This document shows, one piece after another, positions 1 through 6,705 of a stretch of 10,461 nt of DNA (the stretch's first letter is position 1; each line of letters opens with the position of its first letter). Made by a program: the position numbers and the translations under genes. The stretch lies in contig DASRYH010000018.1 of the NCBI GenBank assembly GCA_035687245.1, forward strand, positions 1 through 10,461, written 5' to 3'. Source of the DNA: DASRYH01 sp035687245 (GTDB taxonomy: Bacteria > Actinomycetota > Coriobacteriia > Anaerosomatales > PHET01). Under the pieces are notes generated by a model. That model was given only the letters and a program-made list of their open reading frames with translations. It was not told the origin of the DNA and made no database searches.

Positions 1-609
1 GTGAACCCGCAGCTGCGCGTGCTGGGTCTCGAGATCGACCCCGAGCGAGTGGCCGAGGCGCGCGCGAGTGCTGACCCGCCAGCGGTGGACTTCGCGTTGG
101 GAGGCTTCGACCTCGTCAACGCCCTGGGCGCCGAGCGTGCCCGTGTCGTCCGCTGCATGAACGTCCTTCGGCAGTACGACGAAGCCGCAGTCGAGCATGC
201 CCTCGCACTCATCGCCGAAGGCATCGAACCTGGCGGCGTCCTTCTCGAAGGCACAAGCGACCCCACAGGCCGGCTTACTGTCTTCGACGTGTGGAGGCGC
301 GACACCACGGGGCTCACCCACGAGGCGCTCGTCTTCGCCACCAACTTCCGCGAGTACGTCTCGCCCGCCGAGTTCCGCACCCGCGCTCCCAAGCGCCTCA
401 TCCACCGCATGCTCGACGAGACGCCCGCCCGCTTCTTCGCCGACTGGGAGCGCGCCGCGCTCATGGCACGCGCGTCGTTCAGCGCCGGTACGGCCCAGCA
501 CTGGGCGGAGTCAGCGCGTCTGCTCGCCGAATCCGACGCCTGGCCGGTCGACCTTCGGCGACGCGTGCTCGAACGCGGCTTCCTCGCACTGCGTTCGGAG
601 CTGCGCTAG
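1..609 (+). CDS. class I SAM-dependent methyltransferase, C-terminal part (5' end cut by window)
   Basis: The reading frame is open from the first base to a TAG at 607-609. The visible part fits a class I methyltransferase after motif I: LGLEIDPERVAEAR looks like strand beta-2 with its acidic residue that binds the SAM ribose. It is followed by DLVNAL, by CMNVLRQY at about residues 52-59 (post-motif region), and by LIAEGIEPGGVLLEGTSD at about 69-86, the usual 'L.PGG.L' strand after helix D. The glycine-rich GxGxG loop that should lie about 20 residues before LGLEID is absent. The GTG at position 1 is therefore probably an internal valine and the real start lies to the left of the window. The substrate cannot be told. 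The next gene begins 37 nt downstream on the same strand, so the two may be co-transcribed. Confidence 0.7.
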   Translation: MNPQLRVLGLEIDPERVAEARASADPPAVDFALGGFDLVNALGAERARVVRCMNVLRQYDEAAVEHALALIAEGIEPGGVLLEGTSDPTGRLTVFDVWRRDTTGLTHEALVFATNFREYVSPAEFRTRAPKRLIHRMLDETPARFFADWERAALMARASFSAGTAQHWAESARLLAESDAWPVDLRRRVLERGFLALRSELR

Positions 610-646
610 GGTACGTACTGTTCATGCGTGGGATTGGGGGCAGCGC

Positions 647-1750
647 ATGTCTAAGCGAGTGCACTACATCGACTGGCTGAGAGTCCTGGCCGTACTCCTG
701 CTCTTCCCGTTCCATGTCTCGCGCGTCTCCAACGCGTACGAGGCTTTCTACGTGAAGAGCGCTCATCTGTCGGCGGCGATCGATCCGGTACTGAGCTTCA
801 TCAGTGTCTGGCACATGCCGCTGCTGTTCATGCTCGCAGGCGCGTCGAGCTACTTCGCACTCAAGAAGCGCACGGGCGGACAGTACGCGCTCGAGCGGCT
901 CGGTCGCATCATGCTGCCGTTCGCTGTCGGATTCGTGCTGCTGATCCCGCCGCAGACCTGGTACGGGGCGCAGTTCAACTCCGGCTACACCGGCTCCTTT
1001 CTCCACTACATCGTCTCGGGCGACTTCCTCGTCTGGAACATCCGCGACGGCGGCGACTACTTCGGCGGCTTCGGCATCGGACACCTCTGGTTCCTGCTGT
1101 GGCTGTTCGTGATCTCGATCGCCGCCCTGCCGCTGATGATGTGGGGCAAGCGCGAGGGAGGTAGCCGGCAACTGTCGCGATTCGCGCGCCTGCTCGCGAG
1201 CCCCGCCGGCTGGCTGGTTGCGGCACTCGCCATCTTCATCGGCGAGGCGATGCCCGACCCCGTCGGCAAGAACGTCTTCTTCTACTTCGTCTTCTTCGCT
1301 CTGGGTTACTGCTCGATGTTCAACGACTCCTTCGCCGAATCTGCCGAAAGGATGCGCTGGTTGGCGCTCGCGCTGGGTGTTGGGCTGTCTCTCACCTGGG
1401 TCTTCGGCGGGTCGCTGCGCGACTCTCTGCCGGACCCGTCATGGGGTCGCGTCGCGTTCTCGTATGGCGGAGCGCTGGCCAGCTGGACGTCGATCGTGGC
1501 GGCGATCGGCTTCGGCAAGCACTATCTCGACACGCCCTCCAAGGCGCTCGCCTACCTGGCGCCAGCGTCCTATCCGCTCTACCTGCTACACCAGACCGTC
1601 ATCGTGGTGGCAGCCTTCTACATCGTTCAGCTACCCGTCGGTGGTGTGGTGCAGTGGCTCGCGCTGTTCACGGCGACCATCGCTGGAACCTTCGGCGGCT
1701 ACGAGCTGCTTCGCAGGCTCCCCGTCAAACGGTTCTTCGGTATCTCCTGA
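647..1750 (+). CDS. acyltransferase family 3 integral membrane protein
   Basis: A 367-residue polytopic membrane protein of the acyltransferase-3 superfamily (OafA/NodX/MdoC-like), which moves acyl groups from a cytoplasmic donor to sugars or other envelope acceptors. The N-terminus YIDWLRVLAVLLLFPFHVSR (residues 7-26) carries the family signature, with H23 in the position of the conserved histidine of the first helix. It continues with SVWHMPLLFMLAGASSYFAL (53-72), an arginine-bearing turn ERLGRIMLPF (83-92), HLWFLLWLF (146-154) and ASYPLYLLHQT near the end (307-317). About ten hydrophobic segments are visible, and length is typical for the family. The ATG at 647 is chosen because it follows a GGGGG Shine-Dalgarno at 636-640 and places the signature at the extreme N-terminus. 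An in-frame start at 197 would lie inside the preceding methyltransferase and adds a non-membrane Ser/Pro/Arg-rich stretch. The acceptor is unknown. Confidence 0.85.
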   Translation: MSKRVHYIDWLRVLAVLLLFPFHVSRVSNAYEAFYVKSAHLSAAIDPVLSFISVWHMPLLFMLAGASSYFALKKRTGGQYALERLGRIMLPFAVGFVLLIPPQTWYGAQFNSGYTGSFLHYIVSGDFLVWNIRDGGDYFGGFGIGHLWFLLWLFVISIAALPLMMWGKREGGSRQLSRFARLLASPAGWLVAALAIFIGEAMPDPVGKNVFFYFVFFALGYCSMFNDSFAESAERMRWLALALGVGLSLTWVFGGSLRDSLPDPSWGRVAFSYGGALASWTSIVAAIGFGKHYLDTPSKALAYLAPASYPLYLLHQTVIVVAAFYIVQLPVGGVVQWLALFTATIAGTFGGYELLRRLPVKRFFGIS

Positions 1751-1773
1751 CCGGCGCGCTCAGCGTGCCCGAG

Positions 1774-1795
1774 CCGTACTCCCACCGCAGTACGG
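1774..1795 (+). terminator. hairpin 24 nt after the acyltransferase stop, candidate terminator
   Basis: CCGTACT (1774-1780) and AGTACGG (1789-1795) are perfect reverse complements around an 8-nt loop, and a G-U pair (1773/1796) can extend the stem. No T tract follows, so this is not a textbook intrinsic terminator. Its place just after an ORF and 127 nt before the next start suggests 3'-end formation or mRNA protection. Confidence 0.4.
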
Positions 1796-1922
1796 TCATC
1801 GCGCATGCGGCACTTACGGCCTACATCAAGTGACCACGCTGGGGCGATTCGGCCTCCCCTGCCACAAGGCAATCTGGACACACGCAAGAACTGCCCCCGT
1901 ATTCGGCAGGAGGTCGAAGACG

Positions 1923-2384
1923 ATGGATAACAAGAAGCGCCTGCTGCTCGACATCGCGATGTTCGCCGCGATCGTCGTGCTCATGAATCCCATTCTTACC
2001 GGTATCAACGCTCACATCTGGATTGGCTTGGCGCTGTTCGTACCCGCACTGCTACACGTCGCACTCAACTGGGACTGGGCGATGCGCACGGTTGACCGGC
2101 TCTTTGAGGCGATTCGCGGCGCGTCTCGCGCCAAGCTGGCGCTCGGCTTCGCGCTGTTCGTCTCGTTCGTGACGGTCATGCTCTCCGGCGTCATGGTCGT
2201 CCCGGCTGTGGCCAACAGCTTCATCGCCGCCTACGCGGCGTGGCACGCACTGCACTCGCTATCGGCATGGGCGTTCACCGGGCTCGCGCTGACGCACCTG
2301 GTCATCCACGCCCGATGGATCGCCGGTGTCTTGCAGCGAGGCTACACCACCACAGTCCGCCCCTCGGAAGGAGCACTCCGATGA
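1923..2384 (+). CDS. DUF4405 domain four-helix membrane protein, putative b-type cytochrome
   Basis: A 153-residue integral membrane protein resembling DUF4405, a domain with a cytochrome-b-like four-helix layout. Helices lie at about residues 8-28, 31-48, 72-97 and 105-130. Histidines sit in or at the edge of helices 2 and 4 (H31, H45, H108, H111, H125, H129), in the pattern WHALH...THLVIH, as expected for axial haem ligands; haem binding is an inference. The ATG at 1923 is preceded by a near-perfect AGGAGGT at 1908-1914. The stop codon overlaps the start of the next gene (ATGA at 2381-2384), so the two products are translationally coupled and probably work together. A likely role is electron transfer across or within the cytoplasmic membrane. 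The 172-nt gap upstream holds the hairpin at 1774-1795; I could not identify a convincing promoter in it. Confidence 0.75.
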   Translation: MDNKKRLLLDIAMFAAIVVLMNPILTGINAHIWIGLALFVPALLHVALNWDWAMRTVDRLFEAIRGASRAKLALGFALFVSFVTVMLSGVMVVPAVANSFIAAYAAWHALHSLSAWAFTGLALTHLVIHARWIAGVLQRGYTTTVRPSEGALR

Positions 2385-2653
2385 CGTCGCCCAAGACCCG
2401 AATCGCTCGCAACTCCGGCATGGCTGCACTCGCCGCCGGAGCGATCGCCCTCACGATCTTCTCCACGGTGTCTCTGGCCAGCATGGGCTCGATGTCGAGC
2501 GGCTACACGACCTCGGCGACGACGCAGGCCGCCTACACCAGCTCGGGCTCCTCGAGCTCCAGCGGCACGCTGACCTGCCCGCGCACCGGCTGCACTGCAT
2601 CCAGCTGTCATGCCACGCAGGGCGGTGGCGCCCCCGGCGGCTTCGGCGGATAG
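2381..2653 (+). CDS. small exported protein with a CX4CH motif, coupled to the DUF4405 protein
   Basis: A 90-residue protein with a basic N-terminus (KTRIAR), a hydrophobic core at about residues 13-32 and a plausible signal peptidase site after SLA (31-33). It therefore appears exported or N-terminally anchored. The mature part is a Ser/Thr/Gly-rich linker (34-63), then TCPRTGCTASSCHATQ (65-80) and a Gly-rich tail. C71 and C76-H77 form C-x4-C-H, a spacing known for haem attachment in some c-type cytochromes (for example tetraheme c3). C66 is an additional cysteine. It is not the common CxxCH, so haem c binding is possible but unproven; a metal site or a disulfide would also fit. The start overlaps the DUF4405 stop by ATGA, with GGAAGGAG at 2366-2373 as Shine-Dalgarno. 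I do not recognise a named family. Confidence 0.7.
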   Translation: MTSPKTRIARNSGMAALAAGAIALTIFSTVSLASMGSMSSGYTTSATTQAAYTSSGSSSSSGTLTCPRTGCTASSCHATQGGGAPGGFGG

Positions 2654-2712
2654 CGAGTCCCCCCGCGGGCTGCAGCGGTATCATCGAGCCACCCGATGAG
2701 ACGGAGGCCCAT

Positions 2713-3195
2713 GTGTCTGCTGCAGCCCGCACTCCCGCCGAACTGCTCGTGGCCTACCGCCACGGCCCGGCACTCCTTCGGCAGACCGTCGAGGACATGA
2801 CACCCGAGCAGCTCGTAGCGCGACCCGTACCCGGCAAGCTGAGCTCGATCGAAGTGGCCTGCCACGTCGTGGACTCCGACCAGTTCATGTGCGACCGCAT
2901 GAAGCGCGTGATCGCCACCGACCGGCCGCTGCTCGTGGGCGTCGAGTCGATCGACTACCCTGGGCCTTTGCGCTACCAAGAGCGCGATCTCGGGCTCGAC
3001 CTGCGGCTGCTCGACGTGCAGCGCCAGCAGATGGCCGCCGACATCGAGGCGCTTCCCGCCGAAGCATGGCAGCGCATCGGGATCCACACCGAGATCGGCG
3101 CGGTCACCTTCTACGACCTCTTCGATCACGCGGTCGAACACCTCGAAGACCACGTGGAACGCATCCGCGAAAAGCGCGCTGCGCTCGGAATCTAG
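2713..3195 (+). CDS. DinB-like four-helix protein
   Basis: A 160-residue soluble protein resembling the DinB/DinB_2 superfamily, which are four-helix bundles that typically bind a divalent metal through three histidines; several members are thiol-dependent transferases. Candidate ligands are H51 in ACHVVDSDQ (helix 2) and H139 and H143 in DHAVEHLEDH (helix 4), the expected arrangement for the fold. Length is typical. The GTG at 2713 is chosen because GGAGG lies at 2703-2707, 5 nt upstream. The ATG at 2711 is in another frame. A 6-bp perfect hairpin (TCATCG 2681-2686, CGATGA 2694-2699) lies just before the ribosome-binding site. The next gene starts 11 nt after the stop, so the two are very likely co-transcribed. 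Substrate unknown. Confidence 0.75.
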   Translation: MSAAARTPAELLVAYRHGPALLRQTVEDMTPEQLVARPVPGKLSSIEVACHVVDSDQFMCDRMKRVIATDRPLLVGVESIDYPGPLRYQERDLGLDLRLLDVQRQQMAADIEALPAEAWQRIGIHTEIGAVTFYDLFDHAVEHLEDHVERIREKRAALGI

Positions 3196-3206
3196 GGGCA
3201 GCTGAA

Positions 3207-3821
3207 GTGCCGGCCCTCGATCTCAAGAAGCGATTCGGCAGTCTCTACAAGCCAAGCGCGAAGGTGCCTGTCCTCGTCGACGTACCCACGCTGCGCTTTC
3301 TCATGGTCGACGGCGAAGGCGACATCGGCGGCCCCACCTACCAGGACGCCGTGCAGGCCATCTACGGCCTCGCCTACCCGGTGAAGTTCGAAGCCAAGAA
3401 ACGCCTCGATCTTGCCTATCCCGTGATGCCGCTCGAAGGCCTCTACCACGACCCCGCCGGCGAGCACGAGTTCTCGCCCGAGATGCGCGATCGGCTCGCC
3501 TACACGCTGATGATCGTGTTGCCCGACGAGGTCTCGTCAGAGTTCGTCGATGAGGTGCGCGCGAAGGTCGCCGCGAAGAAGGACCTCGCCCGGCTCGCGG
3601 ACGTGCGCGTACAGTCGTTCACCGAAGGGCCCTCGGTCCAGATCATGCACGTCGGTCCGTACGCGACGGAGCCCGCCACCATCGCGCGTATGCTGGCCTT
3701 TGCCGACGAACGCGGCTACGACTTCACCGGCGAACACCACGAGATCTACCTTGGAGATCCGCGTCGCGGGAACCCCGACAAGCTCAAGACGGTGCTGCGC
3801 TACGGAGTCACGAAGCGATAG
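3207..3821 (+). CDS. GyrI-like small-molecule-binding domain protein
   Basis: A 204-residue protein of the stand-alone GyrI-like family (COG4832-like). It opens with LDLKKRFGSLYKPSAKVPVL (4-23), followed by the strand FLMVDGEGD (31-39), MPLEGLY (74-80), and the closing HEIYLGDPRR...LKTVLRYG (178-200). These are the hallmarks of the family. GyrI-like domains have the SOUL/BmrR ligand-pocket fold and bind small organic, often cationic, molecules; E177/E179 in GEHHEIYL sit where the pocket glutamate is usually found. No DNA-binding domain is attached, so this is not a complete transcription factor. Some related proteins have been reported as hydrolases of toxic small molecules, but no activity can be assigned here. 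The GTG at 3207 follows AGGGG at 3194-3198, which overlaps the upstream stop. Confidence 0.8.
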   Translation: MPALDLKKRFGSLYKPSAKVPVLVDVPTLRFLMVDGEGDIGGPTYQDAVQAIYGLAYPVKFEAKKRLDLAYPVMPLEGLYHDPAGEHEFSPEMRDRLAYTLMIVLPDEVSSEFVDEVRAKVAAKKDLARLADVRVQSFTEGPSVQIMHVGPYATEPATIARMLAFADERGYDFTGEHHEIYLGDPRRGNPDKLKTVLRYGVTKR

Positions 3822-3822
3822 C

Positions 3823-3864
3823 CCTTTCGGCGGGAACACATGACGTAGCGGGCTTGCCGAAAGG
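3823..3864 (+). promoter_or_regulatory. inverted repeat that can sequester the Shine-Dalgarno of the next gene
   Basis: CCTTTCGGC (3823-3831) and GCCGAAAGG (3856-3864) are a perfect 9-bp inverted repeat with a 24-nt loop; a G-U pair (3832/3855) can add a tenth pair. The right arm contains the AAAGG core of the ribosome-binding site of the downstream GTG at 3872. Folding would hide it, giving either translational restraint of the methyltransferase gene or a weak transcription attenuator after the GyrI-like gene. The repeat is seen directly; the function is inferred. Confidence 0.45.
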
Positions 3865-3865
3865 A
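3860..3865 (+). promoter_or_regulatory. ribosome-binding site that sets the GTG 3872 start
   Basis: AAAGGA lies 6 nt before the GTG at 3872. The alternative TTG at 3854 in the same frame has no good Shine-Dalgarno, and starting there would place AAAGGA inside the coding region. Confidence 0.5.
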
Positions 3866-3871
3866 CCGCGC

Positions 3872-4699
3872 GTGGAGCGCGAGATCAACACGCCATTCCA
3901 TCTGCTGCGCATCACCGACAACGACGGTGTGCGTCTGCTGCGCTTCGAGCGCAACCGGCAGTCGTCGATGTACATCGACGACCCGTTCGAGACCGACTTC
4001 GAGTACCCCGGCTACCTGCACCTGCCACTGGCCATCCGGCCCGACGCGGTTCGCACCCTGATTCTGGGCCTGGGCGGCGGCTCCGTGGTCAAGCGCATGT
4101 GGCGCGACTACCCCGAGATGCGCATCGACACCGTCGAGATCGACAAGGGCGTGGTCGACGTCGCCCGCGAGTACTTCGCACTTCCCGACGACGAGCGCTT
4201 GGAGGTCTACGTCGACGACGGGCGCAACTTCCTCGCAACCTCCAACGAGATCTACGACGTCGTCATCGTCGACGCCTTCGACGACGACCGCATGCCGCGC
4301 GACCTCACAACCGAGGAGTTCCTGCGCAGCGTGCGCGACCACCTCGAGGACGACGGCGTGATCGCCTACAACTGCATCGGCGCGGTCTACGGCCCTCGCA
4401 GCAAGCCGTTCCGCAGTCTCTACCGCACGGCAGCAAACATCTGGCGCCGGCTGTGGGTCTTCCCGATCGGCATCTCTGACGACGCGACCGACAAGACACG
4501 CAACATCATCCTGCTCGCGACCGACGCCAATCTCTCCACCGACGAGCTGCTCGAGCGTATCGGCAGCCGTGTCGACGGGCTCGTCACCGTGCCGAAGTTC
4601 GAGCGCTTCGGCGAGGACCTCTACCGCCAACGCATACGCGCCGGGGACGTCCCTCTGCTCGTGGACGAGCGCCGGAGCCGCAAGGGTCGTCGCCACTAG
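3872..4699 (+). CDS. spermidine-synthase-like (PF01564-type) methyltransferase-fold protein
   Basis: A 275-residue protein with the aminopropyltransferase/spermidine synthase Rossmann core. It shows LILGLGGGSVVKRM (63-76, nucleotide-binding loop), DTVEID (86-91, acidic residues for the ribose), VYVDDGRNFL (112-121, adenine pocket) and YDVVIVDAFDDDRMPRDLTTEEFL (128-151, active-site loop and gate). True spermidine synthases usually have 'DSSDP' or 'DSTDP' in that loop; here it is DAFDDD, as in the broad SpeE-like group whose reactions are mostly unknown. The N-terminal beta-barrel is short (about 55 residues). It may be a methyltransferase or an aminopropyltransferase with another acceptor; polyamine synthesis should not be assumed. 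The GTG at 3872 is preferred over TTG 3854 on the ribosome-binding site. The gene lies 50 nt behind the GyrI-like gene in the same run. Confidence 0.75.
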   Translation: MEREINTPFHLLRITDNDGVRLLRFERNRQSSMYIDDPFETDFEYPGYLHLPLAIRPDAVRTLILGLGGGSVVKRMWRDYPEMRIDTVEIDKGVVDVAREYFALPDDERLEVYVDDGRNFLATSNEIYDVVIVDAFDDDRMPRDLTTEEFLRSVRDHLEDDGVIAYNCIGAVYGPRSKPFRSLYRTAANIWRRLWVFPIGISDDATDKTRNIILLATDANLSTDELLERIGSRVDGLVTVPKFERFGEDLYRQRIRAGDVPLLVDERRSRKGRRH

Positions 4700-4737
4700 C
4701 ACAGCGGGTCTACACTCGGTTCAGGGGGTGGCTTTCT

Positions 4738-5772
4738 ATGAGCAAGAGCGTCCTCGAATCCGTCCCGGCATCAACGCGTGCCTGGCTCGCCGAACCGGAC
4801 AATCCTGCGGTGGCGGTCATGGCGGCACGGCTCTTCGGCGATTCGGAGCCGAAAGGGCTGTGGGCGAAGCGCAACGGCTACGAGCCGGTCGCAGGCATCC
4901 TCGCCGACATGCGCGAGGACGGCTCGTGGGACACGCCGCAGCGCGACTACCAGAAGTACGGTGGCTCGCTCTGGCAGATCGCCTTTCTTGGCGAGCTGTG
5001 GGCCGACGGAAGCGACCCGCGCATCAAGAAGGCTGCCGAATATGCTTTCTCGCGGCAGACTCCCAGCGGCAAGTGGACCGCCAACCCCAAGGCTGCGTAT
5101 GACATGCCCTGCCTGACTTCGAACGTCGGGCGGGCGATGGCGCGCTTGGGCTGGTCGCGCGACGAGCGCGTGATCCAGGCGCTCGCCTACGACGTCGACA
5201 CCTACCGGCGGCTCGGCTATCTGGGCTGCAGTGACATGAGCGTCTTCACCCTCAACGGCTACTGCCACATGCTCGTCCCCAAGCACCTGCTCTTCATGGG
5301 CGAGATTCCGCGGGAGCTGTGGCCCGAGGGCGCCGAGGAGCTGCGAGACGCCTGCATCGACGCGATGCGTGACAAGCAGGTTCACTGCTACCTGCCCGCC
5401 GAGGCCAAGGAGTTTCAGCCGCTGATCTACGAAGCGAAGGCCGCCGAACGCGATGAGGTGCGCGAAGGCTATCTCGCCGAACACCCCGAGCTGCACTTCG
5501 GCCCGAAGCCCGGCTGGCTACGTTTCGGCTACCCGCTCTCCTACAACTCAGACGCGCTCGAGTCGCTGCGCGGGCTGATGGCGGTAGACGAGCCGATGCG
5601 CCCCGAGTACGAGGAGGCCGTCCGAGTGGTGCGCGATGCGGCCGACGACCAGATGCGCTGGACACTCAAGAACTCCTTCAATGGGAAGATGCGCGCAAAC
5701 GTCGAGAAGAAGGGCCAGCCGAGCAAATGGCTGACCCTCTATGCCCTACAGGTGCTCGACTACTTCGGCTAG
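4738..5772 (+). CDS. squalene-cyclase/prenyltransferase-repeat (alpha/alpha toroid) protein, function unknown
   Basis: A 344-residue soluble protein resembling bacterial proteins annotated as prenyltransferase/squalene oxidase repeat proteins (sometimes mislabelled 'nitrogen fixation protein NifH'). Two QW-like turns, EDGSW (60-64) and PSGKW (109-113), close successive helical repeats. Further family-like stretches are MPCLTSNVGRAMARLGW (123-139), WLRFGYPLSYNSDALESL (260-277) and GQPSKWLTLYALQVL (326-340). The class II terpene cyclase DxDD acid motif is not visible, so terpene cyclisation is unlikely. Scattered Cys and His (C125, C164, C176-H177, H183, H216-C217) could form a metal site, but that is speculation. 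ATG 4738 follows AGGGGGTG at 4723-4730. It is 38 nt after the preceding stop, so possibly the last gene of that run. Its last 27 bp overlap the 3' end of the convergent membrane-protein gene. Confidence 0.7.
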   Translation: MSKSVLESVPASTRAWLAEPDNPAVAVMAARLFGDSEPKGLWAKRNGYEPVAGILADMREDGSWDTPQRDYQKYGGSLWQIAFLGELWADGSDPRIKKAAEYAFSRQTPSGKWTANPKAAYDMPCLTSNVGRAMARLGWSRDERVIQALAYDVDTYRRLGYLGCSDMSVFTLNGYCHMLVPKHLLFMGEIPRELWPEGAEELRDACIDAMRDKQVHCYLPAEAKEFQPLIYEAKAAERDEVREGYLAEHPELHFGPKPGWLRFGYPLSYNSDALESLRGLMAVDEPMRPEYEEAVRVVRDAADDQMRWTLKNSFNGKMRANVEKKGQPSKWLTLYALQVLDYFG

Positions 5773-6636
5773 CGGCTTCACGCTCGCGAGCGTCTTGTAG
5801 GCCAGCAAGCCGAAGAGCGCGGTCGCCACGCCGAAGATCGCGAACGAGCCGACCTCGAGCGAGCCTTCGACGAACGCCGCCGATACGAGCATCGCGCAGA
5901 TGGCACCGGCCATCGTCACGCCCTTCACCGCAAAGACGGGCCCCAGCAGGTAGCCCCACGGGCGGCGCGCCCACGCGAGCGCGGCGGTGGCGAGCGCGAG
6001 CGGCACGATCATGCCGAGGTCCATCGCCTGCACCGACAGCGTCGGCATTCCCTCGAAACCTGCGGTCACGACGTCGCCGCGCATGGCGGCAGCGATGCGC
6101 TGCGCCCACATCGCCACGAGCATGAGCGCCATGACCGCGCAGACAACTGCGAGCGTCTTGCGCGGGAAGCGATCGAGGTCGAATCGCTCAGCCAAACTGC
6201 CGATCTCGATGCCTGAGACGATCCAGACGAAGGCGCATGCGCTCGCCGAATAGAGCAGGATGAAGTTCACGAACAGCGGGCAGAAGGCCCAGAAAACCGC
6301 GTACATCAGGTACTGGTAGACGAGGTAGCCCAGCAGCCCGAGGGCGAGGAGTCGCGCGCGCAGCGAGCCACGTGCGACAAACGGCATCGCGGTCAGCAGC
6401 GCCGGCACCGCCAGCAGCAGCGTGACGTAGTCCCAGCCCACGCCTTCGGCGACCACGCGCTCGCCGCTGTACTTGTAGACGCCTGTCGTGGCGTAGCGAT
6501 ACGACTCGCCACGCACGCTCACAGCTGCGGCCGTCGAGCCGTCACCGCGGCCGAAGACGCCGATCGCTGCTGTCACACCAGCGAGGATGGCGATGGCGAT
6601 GCAGAGGGCGACGATGCCCCGGTACTGGTTCTTCAT
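5746..6636 (-). CDS. eight-helix integral membrane protein of unknown function, third gene of the TetR operon
   Basis: A 296-residue protein with about eight hydrophobic helices (near residues 7-28, 69-87, 94-114, 118-141, 161-178, 207-223, 229-255 and 264-282). A polar segment at 29-68, probably extracytoplasmic, contains GVYKYSGERVVAEGVGWDY. Conserved-looking stretches are RGSLRARLLALGLLGYLVYQYLMY (89-112) and GPVFAVKGVTMAG (232-244). I do not recognise a named family and see no catalytic motif. The ATG at 6636 has GGGGG 7 nt upstream (6644-6648). It lies 69 nt downstream of the flavodoxin gene on the same strand, in a gap with several hairpins, and is probably co-transcribed with TetR and flavodoxin. 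A membrane partner or electron acceptor for the flavodoxin is a reasonable guess only. The 3' end overlaps the convergent gene by 27 bp. Confidence 0.65.
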   Translation of the reverse strand: MKNQYRGIVALCIAIAILAGVTAAIGVFGRGDGSTAAAVSVRGESYRYATTGVYKYSGERVVAEGVGWDYVTLLLAVPALLTAMPFVARGSLRARLLALGLLGYLVYQYLMYAVFWAFCPLFVNFILLYSASACAFVWIVSGIEIGSLAERFDLDRFPRKTLAVVCAVMALMLVAMWAQRIAAAMRGDVVTAGFEGMPTLSVQAMDLGMIVPLALATAALAWARRPWGYLLGPVFAVKGVTMAGAICAMLVSAAFVEGSLEVGSFAIFGVATALFGLLAYKTLASVKPLAEVVEHL

Positions 6637-6668
6637 GGTGGAACCCCCGTGTGTCTATCTGTCGAGAT

Positions 6669-6687
6669 ACGCGGCACCCTGCCGCGT
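6669..6687 (-). other. 8-bp intercistronic hairpin between flavodoxin and membrane-protein genes
   Basis: ACGCGGCA (6669-6676) and TGCCGCGT (6680-6687) are perfect reverse complements around a 3-nt loop. It lies between the flavodoxin stop and the membrane-protein start. A second stem, CGGCCTA (6702-6708) with TAGGCCG (6712-6718), spans the flavodoxin stop codon, and a third weaker one, TATCT/AGATA, lies at 6656-6669. No U tract follows on the minus strand, so mRNA processing, stability or partial attenuation is likelier than full termination. Confidence 0.4.
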
Positions 6688-6705
6688 GGATTGCGGCCAG
6701 CCGGC

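Noticed and set aside
197..646. In-frame upstream extension of the acyltransferase gene (would give 517 residues)
   Set aside because: It lies wholly within the methyltransferase coding region in another frame, is Ser/Pro/Arg-rich and has no membrane or domain signal. The ATG at 647 has a ribosome-binding site and starts the family signature.
479..1171. 230-residue minus-strand open frame
   Set aside because: It is antisense to the methyltransferase end and the acyltransferase; its Asp/Glu/Gln/Arg-rich composition has no domain.
2608..3153. 181-residue minus-strand open frame
   Set aside because: It is the shadow of the DinB-like gene, which has the histidine pattern, a good ribosome-binding site and operon context.
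3854..3871. TTG 3854 as start of the SpeE-like gene
   Set aside because: It has a weak upstream ribosome-binding site and a rare start codon; GTG 3872 has AAAGGA 6 nt upstream. It is still possible.
3800..4702. 300-residue minus-strand open frame
   Set aside because: It is the antisense of the SpeE-like gene, with the Val/Asp/His/Gln-heavy composition typical of GC-rich shadow frames. The plus strand has recognisable motifs throughout.
4771..5496. 241-residue minus-strand open frame
   Set aside because: It is antisense to the toroid protein, which has family-like motifs; no domain was recognised in the minus frame.
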